Shown: one piece after another, positions 44,862 through 54,057 of the stretch
How the letters are laid out: every line of letters begins with the position of its first letter
Position numbering within the stretch: position 1 is the stretch's first letter
NCBI GenBank assembly: GCA_001801815.1
Contig: MGXU01000010.1
Span: 186,001 to 250,000 of the forward strand
DNA length: 64,000 bases
Source: Gammaproteobacteria bacterium RIFCSPHIGHO2_12_FULL_36_30
GTDB taxonomy: Bacteria > Pseudomonadota > Gammaproteobacteria > Coxiellales > Coxiellaceae
Direction: 5' to 3'
Translations under genes and position numbers: made by a program
The notes under the pieces: generated by a model
Database searches by the model: none
The model's input: the letters and a program-made list of their open reading frames with translations, nothing else
Told to the model about the DNA's origin: nothing

Positions 44862-44932
44862 TGTTAGTTGGGTTACTGCAAAACGCCCTTGTTCCATTCG
44901 CTACGCTCATTGCACGCGGGCTTCTGTGACAC
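44862..44932. repeat. REP-like element, copy downstream of the TraI_2-like gene
   Basis: Upstream bases TCTCTGTTAGTTGGG match the extended flank of other copies. The core runs GTTACTGCAAAACGCCCTTG, then CCATTCGCTACGCTCATTGC, then ACGCGGGCTTCTGTGACACT. It lies between pyrD and the gene at 44960. Confidence 0.85.
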
Positions 44933-44959
44933 TGCGCCATACAAAACATTGTGCCACTT

Positions 44960-46186
44960 TCATTGATTGCGAATAATATTTTTCAAATTCGCAATCGCAA
45001 TATCCGCTGGTTTTTGCTGATGTTCAGAAAGCATCGCCTTCGTCGATTGCAACGCTGATTTTTCTGGAATATCTTTCATGAAAATATTTTTTGCATCAAC
45101 AACCATTCCTTCGCGCGCAGCGGATTTTGATTTTTGCGCCATTGTACCTGAAAATGTTGTAAAACTGGTTGGCGCATCACCTGGTGAAAAATAAGTTGCG
45201 TGAATGTAATCGTTTCCACCTCTGCTGGTAATTCCAAAAAAATTACCAATTTTTTGATACAACGTTACAATATTAACTGGTATTTTAAGTGTATCGAGAT
45301 ATTGTTTAAATACTTTGTTTTCAATTAAAACACCTTCATTCACAACATGCACACCAGCAGTGTCTTTGTTAACTGCAATTTCACCTTTTTCAATTCCCTC
45401 TTTTAACCATTTATAAAATGCATCGACTGCTGGATCTTGCGGTGCAAGCATATCAACTAATGCGCCATCTAAAGTATTTAAAATACCGAGAATATCTTCA
45501 CGTTTAATTAATGCAACCGCTAATGAAATTTCTTTGCTGCCCACACCTTCTTCACCGAGCAATGCTGCCAACCAATCTGCAAATAAAGATAAATCATTCG
45601 ATAGCCATAAAAATATTTCTGGCGAAATTAATTGACGCGCTAACAGTGGCGTTGCTTCTTTTTCAATTTTTAAATACGCTGCAGAAATAGGATACATTTT
45701 ATAAAATGGCGCTTGTCCAATCATCGATCCTGAAAATGGATTCCAATCACGATAAAATTCTTCCGCTTCGTCTGTTAATACGATGCGTTGATTACTGAGC
45801 ACGCGACCAACATCTTTTAATAAAGCAGCTGAAAATACGGCAAATTTTAATAAAGGTGTTGTTTGAGATTTTTTTAATCGACAATATTTTTGAAGTGTAA
45901 CAACAGAGCGCGATAAACTATAATTAAATAAACTACCAATAATTCCGCCAGTTTTATGCGGAATAACTTGCACCAATTCCATAAAATTTTTAATCAGCGT
46001 GCCGTAAGAACGATCATAATCTTCTTGCAAAAATTCAAATGCTAAATCACGAAGTTGACGCAACAAACCTTTTTGACGACTGCCAAATAATAATTCGCTT
46101 TCAGTTAAAACGGGTAATAAAAAACCTGCTTCGTAAGTGTGAAGCTTAGGGTGCGATCCAACACTGCCAGAACCTTTGATAAACAT
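44960..46186 (-). CDS. TraI_2-domain-like protein with degenerate HD motif
   Basis: 408 residues, soluble. Residues about 1-250 resemble the TraI_2 domain (PF07514) of plasmid and genomic-island relaxase-like proteins: V-I-P-H-K-T-G-G-I-I-G-S-L-F-N-Y-S-L-S, then F-S-A-A-L-L-K-D-V-G-R-V-L, W-N-P-F-S-G-S-M, and S-N-D-L-S-L-F-A-D-W-L-A-A-L-L. In typical members the second block reads A-A-L-L-H-D-L-G-K and is an HD-type metal site; here the His is Lys. No helicase or relaxase motor motifs follow. The C-terminal part matches nothing recognised. Isolated from any conjugation gene, so it may be a chromosomal relic with a different role. The family assignment is moderate. Confidence 0.5.
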   Translation of the reverse strand: MFIKGSGSVGSHPKLHTYEAGFLLPVLTESELLFGSRQKGLLRQLRDLAFEFLQEDYDRSYGTLIKNFMELVQVIPHKTGGIIGSLFNYSLSRSVVTLQKYCRLKKSQTTPLLKFAVFSAALLKDVGRVLSNQRIVLTDEAEEFYRDWNPFSGSMIGQAPFYKMYPISAAYLKIEKEATPLLARQLISPEIFLWLSNDLSLFADWLAALLGEEGVGSKEISLAVALIKREDILGILNTLDGALVDMLAPQDPAVDAFYKWLKEGIEKGEIAVNKDTAGVHVVNEGVLIENKVFKQYLDTLKIPVNIVTLYQKIGNFFGITSRGGNDYIHATYFSPGDAPTSFTTFSGTMAQKSKSAAREGMVVDAKNIFMKDIPEKSALQSTKAMLSEHQQKPADIAIANLKNIIRNQ

Positions 46187-46217
46187 ATTTCATTTTCATC
46201 CATAACCATTTTGTTCG

Positions 46218-46244
46218 AAAATCATAGCATTTCTATGATTTTTT
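46218..46244. terminator. AT-rich hairpin upstream of leuS
   Basis: AAATCATAG (46219-46227), loop CATTT, CTATGATTT and a T run to 46244. It looks like an intrinsic terminator on the plus strand, but no plus-strand gene ends upstream, so its role is uncertain. Confidence 0.4.
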
Positions 46245-46350
46245 ATCTAATGTGCATTTCAGCAAGCTTGACAGAAACAGCAAGATATCTTTACAGTGAG
46301 CAGCGAAATCGGAAAGATGCTTCAATCTTTGTATTTTTGATACTATCATG

Positions 46351-46373
46351 CGGATAACGGTTAACGGATAACG
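46351..46373. repeat. GGATAACGG-type repeat, short form before leuS
   Basis: CGGATAACGGTTAACGGATA then ACG. Two repeat units end four bases before the leuS ATG, with GGA nine bases upstream. Same unit as at 2525, 5150, 6516 and 15063. Confidence 0.6.
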
Positions 46374-46377
46374 TTTT

Positions 46378-48810
46378 ATGTACACAAATTACGAACCCAA
46401 AAAAATAGAAAGCGCTGCACAATTAGATTGGCAGAAAAGTGCTATTTTTACAGCAAAAGAAGATGATTCGCGCGAAAAATTTTATTGTTTGTCGATGTTG
46501 CCTTATCCTAGCGGTGAATTGCATATGGGTCATATGCGCAATTATACGATTGGTGATGCGATTGCGCGTTATCAACACATGCAAGGCAAAAATGTGCTGC
46601 AGCCGATGGGCTGGGATGCGTTTGGTTTGCCCGCTGAAAATGCAGCGATTTCACGAAAATTACCGCCAAATGAATGGACGCGCGACAATATTAAAAAAAT
46701 GCATAGTCAATTCATCAAGATGGGATTGGCAATTGATTGGTCACGTGAAATTGCAACATGCGATCCAAGTTATTATCACTGGGAACAATGGTTGTTTATT
46801 CAATTATTCAAAAAAGGTTTAGCGTATAAGAAAAAATCTTTGGTGAATTGGGATCCCGTTGACCAAACTGTTTTAGCGAATGAACAAGTGGTTGACGGAA
46901 AAGGTTGGCGTTCAGGCGCGCCAGTTGAACGTCGCGAAATCGCGCAATGGTTTTTAAAAATTACCGATTACGCTGAAAGTTTATTAAATGATTTAGATAA
47001 ATTAAAAGATTGGCCGCAACAAGTTGTACAAATGCAGCGAAATTGGATTGGAAAATCAGTTGGTATTGAAATTAATTTTGCTGTTGAAAATTCACATCTC
47101 ACAATTTATACCACACGCGCCGATACTTTAATGGGTGCGACCTATTTAGGAATTGCAATTGAACATCCGCTTGCAAAAAAAGCCGCAGAAAAAAATCCTG
47201 CATTAAAAAAATTCTTAGAAGAAAATAAAAAATCAGGCGTGTCAGAAGCGAATATTGAAACACAAGAAAAATGCGGAATGAATACAGGATTATTTGCAAC
47301 ACATCCCATCACACAAGAAAAAATTCCTGTGTGGGTGACAAATTTTGTATTAATGGATTATGGTTCAGGTGCAATTATGGCAGTGCCAGCGCACGATGAA
47401 CGCGATCACGAATTTGCAAAAAAATATCATTTAAAAATTCAACCGGTGATTAAAGCGCCTGAAAAATGGGATTTTGATCAAGCTGCTTTTACAGAATTGG
47501 GAATATTATTTAATTCAAATCAATTTGATGAATTAAATGGTACTGATGCTATTAAAAAAATTCAAGATTTTTTAATTGCAAAAAACATCGGAAAAATAAG
47601 AGTAAATTATCGTTTGCGTGATTGGGGAATTTCAAGACAACGTTATTGGGGCACACCGATTCCAATGATTCATTGTGAAATATGTGGCGATGCGCCAGTA
47701 AACGAAAAAGATTTGCCAGTGATTTTACCAGATAATTTAATTCCAACTGGCGCAGGATCTCCGCTTGCGTCAGATGAAAAATTTTATAAAACAACCTGCC
47801 CTACTTGCGGCAAAAACGCAAAACGCGAAACCGATACGATGGATACTTTTATGGAATCATCTTGGTATTACGCGCGTTATTGTTCTTTTGATCAAAATAA
47901 AAAAATATTAGATGAGCGCGCAAATTATTGGATGCCGGTTGATCAATATGTCGGTGGAATTGAACATGCCATTTTACATTTATTATATGCGCGTTTTATT
48001 CATAAAGTTTTGCGTGATATGCATTTTTTAAATTCGGACGAACCATTTAAAAAATTATTAACGCAAGGCATGGTGTTAAAAGATGGCGTGAAAATGTCAA
48101 AATCAAAAGGCAATGTCGTCGGATTAGAATCTTTTGTTGAAAAATACGGCGCAGATACCGCGCGATTATTTATGTTATTTGCAGCATCACCAGAATTATC
48201 AATGGAATGGTCTGACGCTGGCGTTGAAGGTGCACATCGTTTTTTAAAAAAAATATGGAAAATGGCGGTGGAATTAAATGCGATGCAATTTGATTCTGCA
48301 AAACAGCATGATTTTTCGAATCTTAAAAATCAATATCATGAAATGCAACAATTAATACAGCAGGCAACACAAGATATGGAACGTCAACAATTTAATACAG
48401 TTGTTTCAGCTTGTATGAAGTTGCTTAATTTGCTGCAAGAAATTGATGCGACACATGAAAATAATAAATATTTTTTACGTGATGGATTCGGTATTTTATT
48501 GCGAATATTAGCGCCGATGGTGCCGCATTTAGCGCATTATTTATGGATTGAATTAAATTATGGAAAAAATATTGTGACAGCTGCGTGGCCTGTTGCAGAT
48601 AAAAATGCATTACAATCTGCGCAAGTGAACATTATGATTCAAGTGAACGGAAAATTGCGCGGGCAAATTACAGTTGATCAAAATGAAGATGAAGAAACTC
48701 TGAAAAAACAGGTATTAAATATAGAATCGGTGAAACCATTTATAGAAAATAAAGAAATAAAGCGTATCATTGTTGTGCGGAATAGATTAGTGAATATAGT
48801 TGTGATGTAG
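46378..48810 (+). CDS. leuS: Leucyl-tRNA synthetase
   Basis: 810 residues, class I. HIGH-type motif H-M-G-H (residues 45-48 in G-E-L-H-M-G-H-M-R-N-Y), a CP1 editing domain with T-T-R-A-D-T-L and the Asp of Y-G-S-G-A-I-M-A-V-P-A-H-D, K-M-S-K-S near residue 575, and an anticodon-binding and C-terminal domain ending V-R-N-R-L-V-N-I-V-V-M, equivalent to the E. coli end. It starts the leuS-lptE-holA-nadD-rsfS-rlmH-mrdA series. A MITE begins exactly at the stop codon. Confidence 0.98.
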   Translation: MYTNYEPKKIESAAQLDWQKSAIFTAKEDDSREKFYCLSMLPYPSGELHMGHMRNYTIGDAIARYQHMQGKNVLQPMGWDAFGLPAENAAISRKLPPNEWTRDNIKKMHSQFIKMGLAIDWSREIATCDPSYYHWEQWLFIQLFKKGLAYKKKSLVNWDPVDQTVLANEQVVDGKGWRSGAPVERREIAQWFLKITDYAESLLNDLDKLKDWPQQVVQMQRNWIGKSVGIEINFAVENSHLTIYTTRADTLMGATYLGIAIEHPLAKKAAEKNPALKKFLEENKKSGVSEANIETQEKCGMNTGLFATHPITQEKIPVWVTNFVLMDYGSGAIMAVPAHDERDHEFAKKYHLKIQPVIKAPEKWDFDQAAFTELGILFNSNQFDELNGTDAIKKIQDFLIAKNIGKIRVNYRLRDWGISRQRYWGTPIPMIHCEICGDAPVNEKDLPVILPDNLIPTGAGSPLASDEKFYKTTCPTCGKNAKRETDTMDTFMESSWYYARYCSFDQNKKILDERANYWMPVDQYVGGIEHAILHLLYARFIHKVLRDMHFLNSDEPFKKLLTQGMVLKDGVKMSKSKGNVVGLESFVEKYGADTARLFMLFAASPELSMEWSDAGVEGAHRFLKKIWKMAVELNAMQFDSAKQHDFSNLKNQYHEMQQLIQQATQDMERQQFNTVVSACMKLLNLLQEIDATHENNKYFLRDGFGILLRILAPMVPHLAHYLWIELNYGKNIVTAAWPVADKNALQSAQVNIMIQVNGKLRGQITVDQNEDEETLKKQVLNIESVKPFIENKEIKRIIVVRNRLVNIVVM

Positions 48811-49020
48811 CGAGCGAAATAAAAAATACAGATGGTCTTTCGCCGAGTTTGAATTTTTAGTGAGATGGTCGTTATTTTTTTAGGCAAAATTGACACGAAG
48901 TCAATTTTAGTCGATACGAGTCACGACGTCACGTTGAGACGGCCTAAAAAAATCGACCAACTCGCGTTAAAAAAATTCACACGAGAAGAAAGATCATCTG
49001 GATTTTTTATTGAGTGAGCG
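48809..49020. mobile_element. 212-bp hairpin-forming MITE, copy 2
   Basis: Almost identical to the copy at 19399 with a handful of point differences (for example ACAGATGG for CCAGATGG at the left end and AGATCATCTGG for AGATCCATCTGG at the right). It starts at the leuS stop codon TAG and ends 17 bases before the lptE ATG, filling the gap between two cotranscribed genes. Any through-transcript will carry the folded rod. Confidence 0.85.
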
Positions 49021-49036
49021 GTTGCGTGAGTTGAAT

Positions 49037-49588
49037 ATGAAAAAACACAAAATAATAATTCTCATTACTATTATTTTATCCAGCATTTTTTTATCCAGCT
49101 GCTCATTCGAACCGCGCTCATCAAAAGCAATGCCCGATGAATTAAATAAAATTTATTTCTCACCAATTAAACCGGATAGTGTTTTAACAACACAATTAAA
49201 TGAATTATTTCGCTCGCTGCATATCCAATTAGTAAAGCAACAATCATCAGCGCCCTTTTCTGTTATTATTTCACGCGATCATTTTTCTTATAGCAGACCT
49301 GATTTTGTCGACACAACGTTACCAACCACGATTAGTTTTTCACAATTTGCCACTATTTCTATAGAAAATAACAAAAATCATAAAACAGTCGCCAAAAAAG
49401 AATTTGTAACTACACTTAGCGTTACGCTAAACGCCAATCAAATTTATACAGCAGATGCAAATAATTTGATGCAAAGGCAACTGTGTCAACAATTAGTAAC
49501 ACTTATCTATTACTGGTTTATTGCGTCTAACACACAAGCAGCATTGTATTATGCAAATCACCCAAAAACAGCTCATTACGCATCTTAA
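49037..49588 (+). CDS. lptE: LPS-assembly lipoprotein LptE
   Basis: 183 residues from the ATG at 49037. Signal peptide with lipobox L-S-S-C-S (Cys21) and a mature part rich in beta (F-S-V-I-I-S, F-S-Q-F-A-T-I-S-I, F-V-T-T-L-S-V-T-L-N-A-N-Q). It plugs LptD to insert lipopolysaccharide at the outer membrane. Family identity is low as usual, but the leuS-lptE-holA order is conserved in gammaproteobacteria. It overlaps holA by 38 bases in another frame. Confidence 0.88.
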   Translation: MKKHKIIILITIILSSIFLSSCSFEPRSSKAMPDELNKIYFSPIKPDSVLTTQLNELFRSLHIQLVKQQSSAPFSVIISRDHFSYSRPDFVDTTLPTTISFSQFATISIENNKNHKTVAKKEFVTTLSVTLNANQIYTADANNLMQRQLCQQLVTLIYYWFIASNTQAALYYANHPKTAHYAS

Positions 49589-50432
49589 ACAAATATTATC
49601 ACCACTGTATTTATTAAGTGGTGATGAACCATTGTTGCTACAAGAAACACGTGATGAAATTATTAAAGCTGCAAAATCACATGAATTCAGCGAAAAAGAA
49701 ACATTTTATATTGATTCTGGATTTCAAATCGAAAAATTAATTGAATCAGTTTGTAATGGCAGTTTATTTTCAACAAAAAAAATAATTGATATTCGAAATG
49801 CCGCTGCAAAAATAGATACGGTGTTTATTACTTTTCTTCAAGATTATTTTGCGCACGGAACAAATGACCGCGTTATTATTATTTCAACAGATAAATTATC
49901 AGCAGCGCAACAAAAAGCAGAATGGTATGAATTAATAAAACAACATGGTGTGATTATTCCAATTTGGCCAATTCGATCGAATGAATTGCCTGCATGGATT
50001 ATTGAGCGTGCAAAAGAATTTCAGCTCACATTTTCAATTGATGTTGCACAAATGCTCGCGCATTTTTCAGAGGGAAATATTTTGAGTGCACAACAAGCGT
50101 TGGAAAAATTATCTGTGCTTTATCCAAATGCAGCTATCACGCGCGAACAATTAATTACTGTATTATTTGACCACGCGCGTTTTGGTATTTTTGATTTATC
50201 GGAATCCATTATGACAAATAATCCAAAAAAAATAATGCGAATATTAACGCGACTCGAACAAACTGGTGAAGAGCCAACCTTAGTTTTATGGGCGATTTGC
50301 AGAAAATTACGTGAAAATAGCGCTTCTGATAAAGCAAAAAAAGCATTGCAAAAAGCGGCGCGCGTTGACGAAATAATAAAAGGTGCGAGAATCGGAAATG
50401 TGTGGCAAGCACTAACGGAGCTGTGCTTATGA
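49551..50432 (+). CDS. holA: DNA polymerase III subunit delta
   Basis: 293 residues from the ATG at 49551; shorter than the 343 of E. coli. Y-L-L-S-G-D-E-P-L-L-L-Q-E-T-R-D begins the first ATPase-like domain of the clamp-loader arm. F-S-E-G-N-I-L-S-A-Q-Q-A-L-E-K-L and L-V-L-W-A-I-C-R-K-L-R mark the third. It opens the sliding clamp. It overlaps lptE at the 5' end and nadD by four bases (ATGA). Confidence 0.9.
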   Translation: MQITQKQLITHLKQILSPLYLLSGDEPLLLQETRDEIIKAAKSHEFSEKETFYIDSGFQIEKLIESVCNGSLFSTKKIIDIRNAAAKIDTVFITFLQDYFAHGTNDRVIIISTDKLSAAQQKAEWYELIKQHGVIIPIWPIRSNELPAWIIERAKEFQLTFSIDVAQMLAHFSEGNILSAQQALEKLSVLYPNAAITREQLITVLFDHARFGIFDLSESIMTNNPKKIMRILTRLEQTGEEPTLVLWAICRKLRENSASDKAKKALQKAARVDEIIKGARIGNVWQALTELCL

Positions 50433-51028
50433 ATATTGGAATTCTCGGTGGAACGTTTGACCCAATTCACGAAGGACATATTACGATTGCAGATCATGTT
50501 TTAAAAAAATTTAAATTAGAACGTGTTGATTTTATCCCTTGTTTTCAACCAGCGCATCGCGATCAACCGATTGCATCAGCAAAAGATCGATTGGAAATGG
50601 TCAAACTTGCAATAAAAAATCATCCAGAATTTATTGCAAATGATATTGAAATAAAGCGCGAAGGAATTAGTTATACTGTTGATACATTGCAAGCGCTGCA
50701 AAAACAATTTCCAAAAAATAATTATTATTTAATTATTGGTGCAGATGCATTTGCAAAATTTGATACGTGGCATGAATGGGAAAAAATGATTACGATTGGA
50801 AATATTATTGTTGTTAATCGCAATGATCGAGCAACCAAAGTGCCCAAAAAAGTATTGGATTTTATTGAAAAAAATAAACTTGTAAAAAATATTTTATTTT
50901 ATGATATGCACCCTATTCTTATTTCCGCTTCGCAAATTCGCAAAGATGCAGCAGCAGGAAAAGAAAAAATAAATGGGTTGGCACAGTTGGTGCAGGAATA
51001 TATTTTAAAAAATGGAATTTATTCTTAA
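50429..51028 (+). CDS. nadD: Nicotinate-mononucleotide adenylyltransferase
   Basis: 199 residues from the ATG at 50429. Nucleotidyltransferase motif [11 protein letters not shown] near the N-terminus and the late [18 protein letters not shown] contacts the nicotinate part. It makes nicotinate adenine dinucleotide, the step before NAD. Between holA and rsfS as in E. coli. Confidence 0.97.
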   Translation: MNIGILGGTFDPIHEGHITIADHVLKKFKLERVDFIPCFQPAHRDQPIASAKDRLEMVKLAIKNHPEFIANDIEIKREGISYTVDTLQALQKQFPKNNYYLIIGADAFAKFDTWHEWEKMITIGNIIVVNRNDRATKVPKKVLDFIEKNKLVKNILFYDMHPILISASQIRKDAAAGKEKINGLAQLVQEYILKNGIYS

Positions 51029-51071
51029 AACCCGCTATGATTGCACTCTTTTTTCACAATCGGATTTTCAC

Positions 51072-51419
51072 ATGAATTTCAAACAATTACTTGCGTTTGT
51101 TAAAAAACAGCTGGAAGACAATAAAGCGCTGAATATCACTGAATTAGATGTAACAAAGCTGACGCAATCGATGGATTGCATGATTATTTGCACAGGTACA
51201 TCTACGCGACATGTACAGTCAATTGCGAAAAAAACGATTAATGCGGTGAAAGAAGCTGGCGTGCGTCCGCTTGGCATTGAAGGTGAAGTGAATGGTGAAT
51301 GGGTGTTGGTTGATCTGGGTGATATTGTTTTGCATGTGATGCTAAAAGAGCAACGGGAATTATATAATCTTGAAAAATTGTGGGCAGTGACAGAACGGTT
51401 TCGTTCGCATGCTGATTAA
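51072..51419 (+). CDS. rsfS: Ribosomal silencing factor RsfS
   Basis: 115 residues from the ATG at 51072; the frame is open from 51012 but starts inside nadD. Motifs [17 protein letters not shown] and [20 protein letters not shown]. It binds L14 on the large ribosomal subunit and blocks joining of subunits in starvation. The 3' end overlaps rlmH by 11 bases. Confidence 0.96.
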   Translation: MNFKQLLAFVKKQLEDNKALNITELDVTKLTQSMDCMIICTGTSTRHVQSIAKKTINAVKEAGVRPLGIEGEVNGEWVLVDLGDIVLHVMLKEQRELYNLEKLWAVTERFRSHAD

Positions 51420-51876
51420 TATTATCGCCATCGGCAAAAACATGCCTTCATGGATCAACGAAGGTTATGATGAATATGCAAAAAGAATGCCGCAAAATTA
51501 TTCCACGCATTTAATTGAAATTTCCGCTGAAAAACGCACAAAGAATTCTGATATTAAAAAAATAATTGCAATAGAAGAAAGTAAAATGCGAGCTGCAATT
51601 CCAAAAGGCAGTTATTGTATCGCGCTAGATCGCACTGGAAAAATGGCAGATACAAAAACACTCGCAAAACGCCTGCAAACATGGCACGATAACGGGCAAA
51701 CAATTTGCTTTATGATTGGTGGGCCAGAAGGTTTGTCGGAATCTTTTTTAAAAAATGCAGATGAAATTTGGTCTTTATCTGCAATGACATTTCCACATCC
51801 TTTGGTGCGCATCGTACTAAGTGAACAATTATATCGCGCATGGAGCATAACGGTTAATCACCCTTATCACCGATGA
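51409..51876 (+). CDS. rlmH: 23S rRNA (pseudouridine1915-N3)-methyltransferase
   Basis: 155 residues, exactly family size. SPOUT-class methyltransferase with the deep-knot motifs F-M-I-G-G-P-E-G-L and [22 protein letters not shown], and the C-terminal N-H-P-Y-H-R. It methylates helix 69 of 23S rRNA. Overlaps rsfS and mrdA. Confidence 0.97.
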   Translation: MLINIIAIGKNMPSWINEGYDEYAKRMPQNYSTHLIEISAEKRTKNSDIKKIIAIEESKMRAAIPKGSYCIALDRTGKMADTKTLAKRLQTWHDNGQTICFMIGGPEGLSESFLKNADEIWSLSAMTFPHPLVRIVLSEQLYRAWSITVNHPYHR

Positions 51877-54053
51877 ATACACCAAACCCAGAATCAAAAC
51901 GATTTCATAAACGCAGCGTTACCTGCGCTAGCATTATCTTATTTTTATTTTTTATTTTATTTATTCGTTTGTGTTATTTGCAATTATTCGAACACAGTTT
52001 TTACGCAACGTTATCAAAAAGAAATGTCATCAGCATAATTCCTGTGCGCCCCGATCGTGGAATTATTTATGATCGCAATGGTGTTGTGCTTGCAAAAAAT
52101 ATTCCTGTTTATAGTTTAATGATTATTCCGGGTCGTGTGAAAAATATGAAACACACGATTAATGCTTTAAAAAAAGTGATTTCGTTAACGCCACAAGAAA
52201 TTCAAAATTTTTATCATATTGTGAAACAATATTATCCGTATCAAGCTGTGCCATTGAAAGAACAATTAACTGAAGCGCAGGTAGATAGCTTTTATGTGAA
52301 TCAATATCAATTTCCAGGTGTAACAGTGCAAACCAATATGATTCGCACTTATCCACTTGGAAATGCAACGAGCGATGTTGTTGGATATGTTGGAAGAATT
52401 ACGGCGAATGAATTAACAGAAGTTAATCCTGCAAATTACACAGCATCAGATGAAATTGGAAAAGCCGGCGTTGAATCAGAAGATGAAATATTATTGCATG
52501 GCGTAATGGGTTCTGAAGAAGCGGAAATTGATGCGACAGGAAAAGTGGTTCGTATTTTGAAAAAAACACCGCCGATTGCAGGCGATAATATTTATTTAAC
52601 AATTGATAGTAAATTACAAGTGTATGCAAATAAATTACTTGGAAAAAATACAGGCGCAATTGTTGCAATTCAACCTGCAACAGGGCAAGTATTAGCGATG
52701 GTTACAAAACCAAATTATAATCCAAATGAATTTGTAAATGGTTTATCGCAAGCACAATATGATGCAATTATTAATGCTCCTGATCATCCAATGTTTAATC
52801 GTGCAACGCGCGCACAATATGCACCCGGTTCTGCAATTAAACCATTTATTGCATTTGGTGGCTTAAATGATGGCATTATTGATACGCAAGATTATATCTA
52901 TGATCCAGGTTGGTTTCGATTGCCCGGCACAAAACACATTTTTCATAATTGGAAAAAATTTGGTTGGGTGAATGTGACAAAAGCAATTACTGTTTCGTGT
53001 GATACTTTCTTTTATCAATTAGCGGCTGTCATGGGTATTGACCGTGTTGATCAAACACTCACACAATTTGGTTTTGGTAATTTAACGGGAATTAATTTAC
53101 CAATGGAAAAACCAGGTGTTGTGCCCTCGCCTGCATGGAAAATGAAAGCACTTGGGCAACCATGGTATGAAGGCGATACGGTGGAAACAGGAATTGGCCA
53201 AGGTTATATTTTAGTAACGCCAATTCAATTGGCAACTGCAGTTTCAACTATGGCGGAACGCGGATTGCGTTTTCAACCAACAGTATTATTAAAATTACAG
53301 CAGCCGAATGGTTCAATTACAACAATGCAACCGATTATTGAATCGCCGATTGTTGCAAAAGATCCTAAAGCATGGCAAACGGTGATTAATGCAATGCAAG
53401 ATGTCATTACGAATCCGCAAGGAACGGCGTATCCATCATTTCAAAATATTACTTACACTGCTGCAGGAAAAACAGGTACGGCGCAAGTTGCGGCAGATAA
53501 TTCACAAGGTAATGTTGCGCAAATAGGCGTGCGTTTTCAAAATAATCATTTCTTTATTGTGTTTGCTCCAGTGAATAATCCGCAAATTGCAATTGCAGTT
53601 GCTGTTGAACATATTGCAGGAATGACACAACGCGGTGTTTTAATTGCGCGAAAATTATTAGATTTTTATATGCGCGAGCAAAGTGCGAATGCAAGTAAAA
53701 ATATAAATACTGCGCCGCAAGTTGCATTACCAACACCGCAAGCGCCTGCAAAAAACACTGAAAATACAGCTGGAAAAGTGAAAAAACAAAATTTACCAGC
53801 GCCGGCAGGTCCAAGTTTATTACCGAATGAAACAATGAAAAGTATTGAAAATAAAAAACCTGTGCCGACAAACAACTCGAACACTAATGCAAATACTATT
53901 CCGCCCACAACACAAAATAATAATCCCGCACAACAAACAACATCAAAATCAGTAATTCATTCAGCCTATCTTGATCAATTGCAGCAAGAAATGGAAACAA
54001 AAGTAAAAGCGCAGATGGAAATGCAAGCGGATATGCAGAATAGTAATCAGTAA
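51873..54053 (+). CDS. mrdA: Penicillin-binding protein 2 with long C-terminal tail
   Basis: 726 residues (E. coli PBP2 633). Membrane anchor (about 20-42), pedestal (S-K-R-N-V-I-S-I-I-P-V-R-P-D-R-G-I-I-Y-D-R-N-G) and transpeptidase domain. Catalytic Ser in P-G-S-A-I-K-P, second motif S-C-D, third K-T-G-T. It cross-links side-wall peptidoglycan during elongation. The extra residues, about 600-726, are Pro/Asn/Gln/Thr-rich and low in complexity, ending Gln-rich with a short coiled-coil (L-D-Q-L-Q-Q-E-M-E-T-K-V-K-A-Q). mrdB (rodA), its usual partner, does not follow. Confidence 0.95.
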   Translation: MNTPNPESKRFHKRSVTCASIILFLFFILFIRLCYLQLFEHSFYATLSKRNVISIIPVRPDRGIIYDRNGVVLAKNIPVYSLMIIPGRVKNMKHTINALKKVISLTPQEIQNFYHIVKQYYPYQAVPLKEQLTEAQVDSFYVNQYQFPGVTVQTNMIRTYPLGNATSDVVGYVGRITANELTEVNPANYTASDEIGKAGVESEDEILLHGVMGSEEAEIDATGKVVRILKKTPPIAGDNIYLTIDSKLQVYANKLLGKNTGAIVAIQPATGQVLAMVTKPNYNPNEFVNGLSQAQYDAIINAPDHPMFNRATRAQYAPGSAIKPFIAFGGLNDGIIDTQDYIYDPGWFRLPGTKHIFHNWKKFGWVNVTKAITVSCDTFFYQLAAVMGIDRVDQTLTQFGFGNLTGINLPMEKPGVVPSPAWKMKALGQPWYEGDTVETGIGQGYILVTPIQLATAVSTMAERGLRFQPTVLLKLQQPNGSITTMQPIIESPIVAKDPKAWQTVINAMQDVITNPQGTAYPSFQNITYTAAGKTGTAQVAADNSQGNVAQIGVRFQNNHFFIVFAPVNNPQIAIAVAVEHIAGMTQRGVLIARKLLDFYMREQSANASKNINTAPQVALPTPQAPAKNTENTAGKVKKQNLPAPAGPSLLPNETMKSIENKKPVPTNNSNTNANTIPPTTQNNNPAQQTTSKSVIHSAYLDQLQQEMETKVKAQMEMQADMQNSNQ

Positions 54054-54057
54054 TTAA

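Noticed and set aside
46269-46300. TTGACA box as leuS promoter
   Set aside because: At 16-18 bases spacing there is only TTACAG, a poor -10; the evidence was too weak to list it.
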